Source: JBDSRX01 sp047445235 (GTDB lineage: Bacteria > Patescibacteriota > Dojkabacteria > J137). Taken from it: a stretch of DNA of 10,120 nt. The stretch is from positions 1 to 10,120 of the forward strand of contig JBLGEO010000034.1 in NCBI GenBank assembly GCA_047445235.1, read 5' to 3'. How positions within the stretch are numbered: position 1 is the stretch's first letter; every line of letters starts with the position of its first letter. The notes under the pieces were generated by a model. It made no database searches. It saw only the letters and a list, made by a program, of their open reading frames with translations, and was not told the origin of the DNA. The translations under genes were made by a program, and so were the position numbers. Shown one piece after another: positions 6,335 through 10,120 of this stretch.

Positions 6335-6424
6335 TGTCATTTCGAAGGGATGAAGTGACTGAGAAATCTGTAATACTTACTTTTAATATCCTTCCCAGAT
6401 CCCTCGACTCCGCTCGGGATGACA
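6335..6424. repeat. Long imperfect inverted repeat of the TGTCATTTCGA / AGATCCCTCG type
   Basis: The left arm (6335-6369) begins TGTCATTTCG and ends GAGAAATCT; the right arm (6397-6424) begins AGATCCCTCG and ends GGGATGACA. Read in opposite directions they match over most of their length, the left arm carrying about seven extra bases. The 27-bp centre is AT-rich. Such GTCAT-TTCGAG...GAGAAATCT arms are familiar intergenic repeats in many bacterial genomes, so this is probably one copy of a dispersed family. It sits between two convergent genes and, as RNA, would make a long hairpin usable as a two-way terminator. Confidence 0.7.
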
Positions 6425-6436
6425 ACAAAAAGTCAA

Positions 6437-6799
6437 TCAACTATCTAAATCAACTGTTTGAGATACAAGCTTAATTTCGTTTAACTGCTTTCTAATATCT
6501 CTCAAAGCAACTTCAACCGCTCTTAATCTAGACGCTACCTTATACTCTCTTGGGTCTGCACCTAAGAAGTAAGATATTGGTTTCTTAAATAAATCTGCTA
6601 ACTGCATCAATTTATCAATTGGTGGGGCGATTCTTCCGGATTCGTAACCTGAAATTGTTTTATCAGAAACACCTAGAGAAACTCCAACTTGTAGTTGAGA
6701 CATCCTAGATTCTACTCTTGCAAGCTTTATTCTTTTACCAAGTTCAATCATTAGATCCACTCTTTTTTTATTATCCTCTGCGAAGACATCGTTATACAT
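6437..6799 (-). CDS. XRE-family (HTH_3) transcriptional regulator
   Basis: A 120-residue DNA-binding protein. The HTH_3 domain spans about 18-78: LGKRIKLARVESRMSQLQVG (20-39) holds helices 1 and 2, and GVSDKTISGYESGRIAPP (43-60) the turn and recognition helix, followed by the usual IDKLMQLADLF and PISYFLG. A C-terminal helix (88-113, AVEVALRDIRKQLNEI) has heptad-like leucine/isoleucine spacing and may dimerise. No ligand or peptidase domain is attached. ATG 6799 gives a 17-residue N-terminal lead; ATG 6751 (MIELGKRIK) is a possible shorter start and neither has a clear ribosome binding site. It is divergent from truB. It could bind their shared 77-bp gap as an autoregulator, but no operator palindrome is evident there. 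Confidence 0.88.
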   Translation of the reverse strand: MYNDVFAEDNKKRVDLMIELGKRIKLARVESRMSQLQVGVSLGVSDKTISGYESGRIAPPIDKLMQLADLFKKPISYFLGADPREYKVASRLRAVEVALRDIRKQLNEIKLVSQTVDLDS

Positions 6800-6876
6800 T
6801 ACTATCTACTTAAAATATACGTCTAGTGATTTTACTTGATCGAATGCTACAATACAACATACAAATTAATATTATT

Positions 6877-7686
6877 ATGGAAACAGAGATAAATAAAATT
6901 AACTATGATGAATTTGGAAAACCAAATGGTATTCTAATACTAAATAAACCAGTTGGAATCACATCTCACGATCTTGTAGACGAAACTCGAAAAAAATATA
7001 AAACGAAAAAGGTTGGACATGCTGGAACATTGGACCCATTTGCTTCGGGGAAGATGATTGTTTTGCTTGGTAAAGCAACAAAGCTTTCAGATTCCTTTCT
7101 TGGAATGGATAAAGAGTATGTAGCAGAAATCGGATTCGGAGTATCAACTAACTCTGGTGATGTCGAAGGTGAGCTTACTGAAACAAAGCCTGTTGATGAT
7201 GCGAAGTTTGAAGATAAACTAAAAGCAATGCTAAATAGCTTTCCTACGAAGTATCTGCAATATGTTCCAGTGTTTAGTTCCGTAAAAATACAAGGTAACA
7301 AACTAAGAGAACTCGCAAGAAAAGCTGATAAGTTTGAGATAATTAATAAACCAGAATCGGAAGAAACCTCAAAAAAGATAATTAGGTTCTATAAGAACGA
7401 TTCGATACTATTTGAATCCTTGCTTCCTGCAAAGCTTATAACACTTAATGAAATAGAACTTTTGAGTTTTGAAGAGAAAAATCTCTCCATATTTGAAAGT
7501 AAACTCTCTTCTAAGCTATTTTCCTTACTAAAAGAAAAAAACATTACTAGACTCCCCGTCGCAAAATTAAGAGTTAACTGCTCTAAGGGAACTTATATAA
7601 GACAACTTGCAGAAGACATAGGTACTCAATTAGGATATCCTGCTTTCTTACTATGTCTTGAAAGGACGAAAATTGGCCCTTATTAG
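6877..7686 (+). CDS. truB: tRNA pseudouridine-55 synthase
   Basis: TruB converts U55 in the T loop of tRNAs to pseudouridine. I choose ATG 6877 (269 residues): the family begins a few residues before NGILILNKPVGITSHD (17-32 here). GTG 6826 and ATG 6844 add only a non-conserved stretch. The catalytic aspartate is D53 in GHAGTLDPFASG (47-58). Other hallmarks are KEYVAEIGFG, PVFSSVKIQGNKLRELARK (131-149) and CSKGTYIRQLAEDIG (235-249), ending in LERTKIGPY with no PUA domain. Compared with common TruB proteins, residues about 158-228 hold two extra charged stretches between the SSVK-AR block and the CSKGTY block. The stop TAG overlaps the stop of the convergent membrane-protein gene. A weak TACAAT (6848-6853) upstream would fit the chosen start. 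The tRNA-Leu in this window has the TTCGA T loop that TruB acts on. Confidence 0.93.
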   Translation: METEINKINYDEFGKPNGILILNKPVGITSHDLVDETRKKYKTKKVGHAGTLDPFASGKMIVLLGKATKLSDSFLGMDKEYVAEIGFGVSTNSGDVEGELTETKPVDDAKFEDKLKAMLNSFPTKYLQYVPVFSSVKIQGNKLRELARKADKFEIINKPESEETSKKIIRFYKNDSILFESLLPAKLITLNEIELLSFEEKNLSIFESKLSSKLFSLLKEKNITRLPVAKLRVNCSKGTYIRQLAEDIGTQLGYPAFLLCLERTKIGPY

Positions 7687-8408
7687 AACTGAATATACTT
7701 GCTAAGAACTTTTGCAGCTGTCCAGAACGTTAAATTTAAAGTTCCCCAGAAGATTAGAACCACAATTGGAATTCCCAAAATACTGTCGCCTGGCAAATTT
7801 GTATAAGTCCAAAGCCTTAAATTTATATTTAGAAATTCCCATAGAAATCCAACTAGTAGACCACTTATCAATACAGCTATTGGTGTTAAGTAGTAGCCCT
7901 TCAATAACCGTGTAACTAACCCATCTTCCAAGTGAATACCAAGAATAGCGTCACTTAAGAAGGTCAAAGAAATAAACCCTATGATAAAGAACAATATTCC
8001 TTCTGGATTTAGGATATTTATTAGGCCGTATACAAATAAGCAACCTGATACAATCAGACTAATTAATAGTTCAGTGTAATAAAAGTCGCTTGTTAAAGCT
8101 TTGAAACCTTTTATTTTTACAAATTTTAATTTCTCTACAAAGAATTCCAATGTCTCTATAATGAATGGTGTACCTATTACATAAGTAGAGAACAGAATTA
8201 CAATGTATTCTAAAATATTTGTTGACGAGTATGAGAAGAAATTAAAAATACCGGAAAGTACAAAGTCAAAAAGTAGACCTAAGCAAACTCCAATTATTAT
8301 CGAGACTTTGAAATACCTTTTATAATCTCTTTTTCTATCAATAGAAAACCAAGCAAAAATACCTAAAAGGGCAAAAAAGAAATGTATGAAAGAATAAAAA
8401 AAAATCAT
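7683..8408 (-). CDS. Polytopic membrane protein of unknown function
   Basis: 241 residues with about seven hydrophobic helices: 2-22, 34-56, 65-85, 112-132, 137-155, 173-195 and 208-232. Charged loops are short (RKRDYKR at 25-31, EKLKFVKIKGFK at 92-103). The most motif-like part is GLLVGFLWEFLNINLRLWTY (183-202) followed by GIPIVV and FWGTLN. It recalls the WEF/W-Y/P signature of small uncharacterised membrane proteins and, faintly, carotenoid-cyclase-like folds; this is too weak for a function. The open frame continues about 20 codons above ATG 8408 with more hydrophobic codons but no ATG, GTG or TTG. A run of nine A (8396-8404) in codons 2-5 could slip. The gene follows rnhB by 65 bp and may share its transcript. 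Confidence 0.8.
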   Translation of the reverse strand: MIFFYSFIHFFFALLGIFAWFSIDRKRDYKRYFKVSIIIGVCLGLLFDFVLSGIFNFFSYSSTNILEYIVILFSTYVIGTPFIIETLEFFVEKLKFVKIKGFKALTSDFYYTELLISLIVSGCLFVYGLINILNPEGILFFIIGFISLTFLSDAILGIHLEDGLVTRLLKGYYLTPIAVLISGLLVGFLWEFLNINLRLWTYTNLPGDSILGIPIVVLIFWGTLNLTFWTAAKVLSKYIQF

Positions 8409-8473
8409 ATCGTTATTTGTATCTACTAATAATAGTATCAGGAATAAAATTATCAGTAAATACTTTAAATTAG

Positions 8474-9106
8474 CTATATGTACAAATCCTTAAGTTCTTC
8501 AACTATAAAACTTTTCCTATGCATCTCACTTAAGCCGTGAAGTTTTATCATTTCTCTATGAAATTTTGTCGCATAGCCTTTATTTCGATTGAACCCGTAG
8601 CTTGGATAGCTTTTATGGATTTCTTTCATTAACGAATCTCGTTCAACTTTTGCAATTATAGATGCTGCAGCGATAGTGTAGTATGTTGAATCTCCTTTTA
8701 TTATTTTCTTTGTATTGTCTCCAAAGTTTTTTGCAAACTGACCATCGATCAAAAACAAGATATTTTTACTGACATACTTTTCAGTAAATTGGTTGATTAT
8801 ATTTTCAATTATGCCATGTAATACTTTTCCAATCCCCTTAGAATCAATCTCCTCTACAGAACCATACTGTACAATATAATCGTTTTCTCTCAACTTACTA
8901 TATTTTCTATCCCTCGCATCTTCGTTTAGTTTCTTAGAATCGTTTATACCTCTAAAGACCGGATGGTCAGCAGAAAATATATATCCACCCATTGCAACTG
9001 GACCCGCTAGACAACCTCTACCAACTTCATCTATACCTGCAACTAAATCGTATTCTCCGGAAGAAATAATTTCAAATTCGTATTTTGGGGTTAAAAATTT
9101 TGCCAT
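8474..9106 (-). CDS. rnhB: Ribonuclease HII
   Basis: RNase HII nicks RNA-DNA hybrids 5' of single embedded ribonucleotides, starting ribonucleotide excision repair. The four acidic residues are all present: D26 and E27 in AGIDEVGRGCLAGPV (23-37), D121 in FLIDGQ, and D139 in IIKGDSTYYTIAAASIIAKV (136-154). The D121-D139 spacing of 18 equals that of D108-D126 in E. coli. The GRG motif that senses the ribonucleotide-DNA junction is at 29-31, and SKKL (57-60), YPSYGFNRNKGY and the conserved H of TKFHREMIKLHG complete the signature. The 210-residue length is normal. A TATAAT (9120 to 9115 on the minus strand) ends 8 nt before the ATG, with no Shine-Dalgarno site. Confidence 0.95.
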   Translation of the reverse strand: MAKFLTPKYEFEIISSGEYDLVAGIDEVGRGCLAGPVAMGGYIFSADHPVFRGINDSKKLNEDARDRKYSKLRENDYIVQYGSVEEIDSKGIGKVLHGIIENIINQFTEKYVSKNILFLIDGQFAKNFGDNTKKIIKGDSTYYTIAAASIIAKVERDSLMKEIHKSYPSYGFNRNKGYATKFHREMIKLHGLSEMHRKSFIVEELKDLYI

Positions 9107-9114
9107 TTAGCCCG

Positions 9115-9120
9115 ATTATA
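9115..9120 (-). promoter_or_regulatory. -10 box of rnhB, predicting a leaderless or nearly leaderless transcript
   Basis: TATAAT on the minus strand, followed by CGGGCTAA and the rnhB ATG. Transcription would start within one or two nucleotides of the start codon. No good -35 is visible. It lies in the 38-bp gap after the HIT gene at 9145-9567, so rnhB can also be read from the HIT promoter. Confidence 0.45.
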
Positions 9121-9144
9121 CAACAACAGAATTGACATGCAGAA

Positions 9145-9567
9145 TTAGTAAACTACACCAAGTTTCTTTAAAACTTTAAATGCCTGTTCACTGTCAATCG
9201 TTGGTGCTTTTCTTGTTTGTAGAAAACTTGCAAGAGTTAAACCAAAACCTTTGTAAACGTTTGGAATTAAATGGATACTGGCGTGTGGGATTTCATATCC
9301 CATAATCATACTATATATGGGCTCCTTAGGCTCCAACTTATAGTTTAAAATCTTAGCAACATGCTGAACAACTTTAAAGTATTCTGCAACTGATCCAGTA
9401 CCGGCACTTGGAAGCTCCCATACATGTCTAAAGTGTGCTTTTGGTATAACTAAAGTGTGCCCTTCGGACAGGGGGTTAATATCTAAGAAGGCTAAAAAAT
9501 TTCTGTCTTCGTATACTTTGTAGTAGCTTTTATTTTTTACAATATCGCAAAAAATACATTGAGCCAT
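9145..9567 (-). CDS. HIT-family protein lacking the catalytic histidine
   Basis: HIT proteins are dimeric nucleotide hydrolases or transferases; the middle histidine of H-x-H-x-H is the nucleophile that takes the nucleotidyl group. This 140-residue protein has the usual frame: CIFCDIV (4-10, a CxxC pair often binding zinc), YEDRNFLAFLDINP (19-32), GHTLVIPKAHFR (36-47) and a triad region IPHASIHLIPN (93-103). There H95 and H99 remain but the middle position is S97. The codon is a clean AGT, not a frameshift. By family knowledge the enzyme should be crippled or changed, unless it pairs with its neighbour. Its paralogue lies directly upstream on the same strand. A consensus promoter (9574-9601) places the predicted transcription start exactly at the ATG. 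Confidence 0.9.
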   Translation of the reverse strand: MAQCIFCDIVKNKSYYKVYEDRNFLAFLDINPLSEGHTLVIPKAHFRHVWELPSAGTGSVAEYFKVVQHVAKILNYKLEPKEPIYSMIMGYEIPHASIHLIPNVYKGFGLTLASFLQTRKAPTIDSEQAFKVLKKLGVVY

Positions 9568-9573
9568 AGTTAG

Positions 9574-9601
9574 ATTATACCATTGGGAAGCTCTTTGTCA
9601 A
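9574..9601 (-). promoter_or_regulatory. Consensus sigma-70 promoter, leaderless, for the HIT gene
   Basis: On the minus strand TTGACA (9601 to 9596), a 16-bp spacer, then TGG and TATAAT (9579 to 9574) form a full consensus promoter with an extended -10. Only six bases (CTAACT) separate the -10 from the ATG at 9567. The seventh base after the box, the usual start of transcription, is the A of the start codon. This is the strongest promoter match in the window. Confidence 0.75.
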
Positions 9602-9660
9602 TTCAGATTGGAAGAAAAAGTTGAAATTATATATACTGGCTAAATACTTTTGCACCGAGA

Positions 9661-9674
9661 TGACAAAAGTGTCA
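9661..9674. repeat. Small hairpin between the two HIT genes
   Basis: TGACA-AAAG-TGTCA forms a 5-bp stem with a 4-nt loop, 26 bp past the stop of the upstream HIT gene. It is not followed by a clear T-run on the minus strand, so it is at best a weak terminator or processing site. Confidence 0.25.
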
Positions 9675-9699
9675 GTTGTTATAGTTAAGACTTAAGAAG

Positions 9700-10116
9700 C
9701 TAACTTTTTTTAATCAAACTATATTTTTTTAATATAGCATTTGCTTTTGCCGGATCAATTGCTTTATCTGCTTTGGTGTTTTCCATAAAGCTGTACAACT
9801 CTTTCGAAAGCTCCATATCATCTCCAGGAAAAATTCTTACATGCGCATGAGGAACTTCTTCTCCAACTACCATTGAATAAATGGATTCATGACCAGCAAC
9901 TTTTTTATAATGATTCACGATTTTTTTTATTACTTCGAAATACCTGCCAATGTTTTCAACATCCCAGACCCATCTGTAATGTTTTTTAGGAATTACAAGG
10001 GTATAAGCATCGGTTGCCGGGAAAATATCTAAGAAGGCCAAGAATTCATCATCCTCATAAATCTTATATGATGGGATACTACCAGCCACTATTTTACAAA
10101 ATATACAGTCATTCAT
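9700..10116 (-). CDS. HIT-family protein with an altered triad (H-x-H-x-R)
   Basis: A 138-residue HIT protein, paralogous to its downstream neighbour: CIFCKIVAGSIPSYKIYED (4-22), FLAFLDIFP (25-33), TLVIPKKHYRWVWDVENIG (39-57) and the triad region VPHAHVRIFPG (88-98). H90 and the nucleophile position H92 are kept, but the third position is R94. The GH before TLVIP in most HIT proteins is AY here (37-38). From memory, small HIT proteins of candidate-phyla bacteria with the YRWVWD segment often lack the third histidine, so this may be a subfamily trait rather than damage. The nucleotide substrate is unknown. The start ATG is 4 bp from the window edge, so its promoter is out of view; a second in-frame choice is unlikely because CxxC begins at residue 4. 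Confidence 0.9.
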   Translation of the reverse strand: MNDCIFCKIVAGSIPSYKIYEDDEFLAFLDIFPATDAYTLVIPKKHYRWVWDVENIGRYFEVIKKIVNHYKKVAGHESIYSMVVGEEVPHAHVRIFPGDDMELSKELYSFMENTKADKAIDPAKANAILKKYSLIKKS

Positions 10117-10120
10117 AAAT

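Noticed and set aside
6826..6876. Longer TruB starting at GTG 6826
   Set aside because: The added residues are not family-like, the start lacks a ribosome binding site, and the TruB core begins well after ATG 6877.
6966..7301. Minus-strand open frames inside truB
   Set aside because: They mirror a strongly conserved coding sequence and encode no recognisable protein. The same holds for antisense frames in the M15 peptidase (147-329, 965-1162), the methyltransferase (5706-5957) and the membrane protein (7712-7915).
1..10120. CRISPR array, prophage, toxin-antitoxin or defence module
   Set aside because: No spaced direct repeats, integrase, phage structural genes or nuclease-type pairs were seen. 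The XRE gene has no toxin-like neighbour.

Overview
The window is AT-rich, tightly packed DNA from a bacterium with small genes, very short intergenic gaps and few recognisable Shine-Dalgarno sites. A DUF2207 membrane protein with a glycine-only tail, small CxxC-type HIT proteins, a TruB with lineage-type insertions and a free-standing SufBD C-terminal core together suggest a member of the Candidate Phyla Radiation (Patescibacteria). This is an inference from protein style, not a taxonomic proof. TGA is used as a stop (at 1569-1571 and at the end of the XRE gene), so I see no sign of the TGA-to-glycine code of Gracilibacteria/Absconditabacteria.

Layout. Positions 1-30 hold the first ten codons of a minus-strand gene that runs off the window. 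94-1155 (-) is a membrane-anchored VanY-like M15B D,D-carboxypeptidase. A divergent plus-strand operon (1203-2387) carries an unknown small protein, a minimal SufBD-type protein and a Nudix hydrolase. It meets a minus-strand tRNA-Leu(UAG) at 2389-2470. The gap up to 2600 holds an inverted-repeat, MITE-like segment with the probable tRNA promoter inside it, followed by a secreted/membrane DUF2207 protein with a PEGA-like insertion (2600-4591, -). A coupled plus-strand pair (4719-6273) encodes an alpha/beta hydrolase and a SAM methyltransferase. The next gap (6274-6436) has a long imperfect inverted repeat of a widespread intergenic family. Then come an XRE regulator (-), truB (+), a polytopic membrane protein (-) whose stop overlaps that of truB, rnhB (-) and two tandem HIT-family genes (-).

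Themes. Cell-envelope functions (peptidase, DUF2207, polytopic protein, perhaps the hydrolase/methyltransferase pair) alternate with housekeeping RNA functions (tRNA-Leu, TruB, RNase HII). No phage, CRISPR or defence module is visible.

The points most worth a second look are these. The two neighbouring HIT proteins have different lesions in the catalytic histidine triad, one of them replacing the nucleophilic histidine by serine. Three minus-strand genes have a perfect TATAAT only 6-8 nt before their ATG, which predicts leaderless mRNAs; the best has a consensus TTGACA -35 box at 16 bp. The SufBD core stands alone without SufC or SufS. No gene-free stretch exceeds 300 bases.
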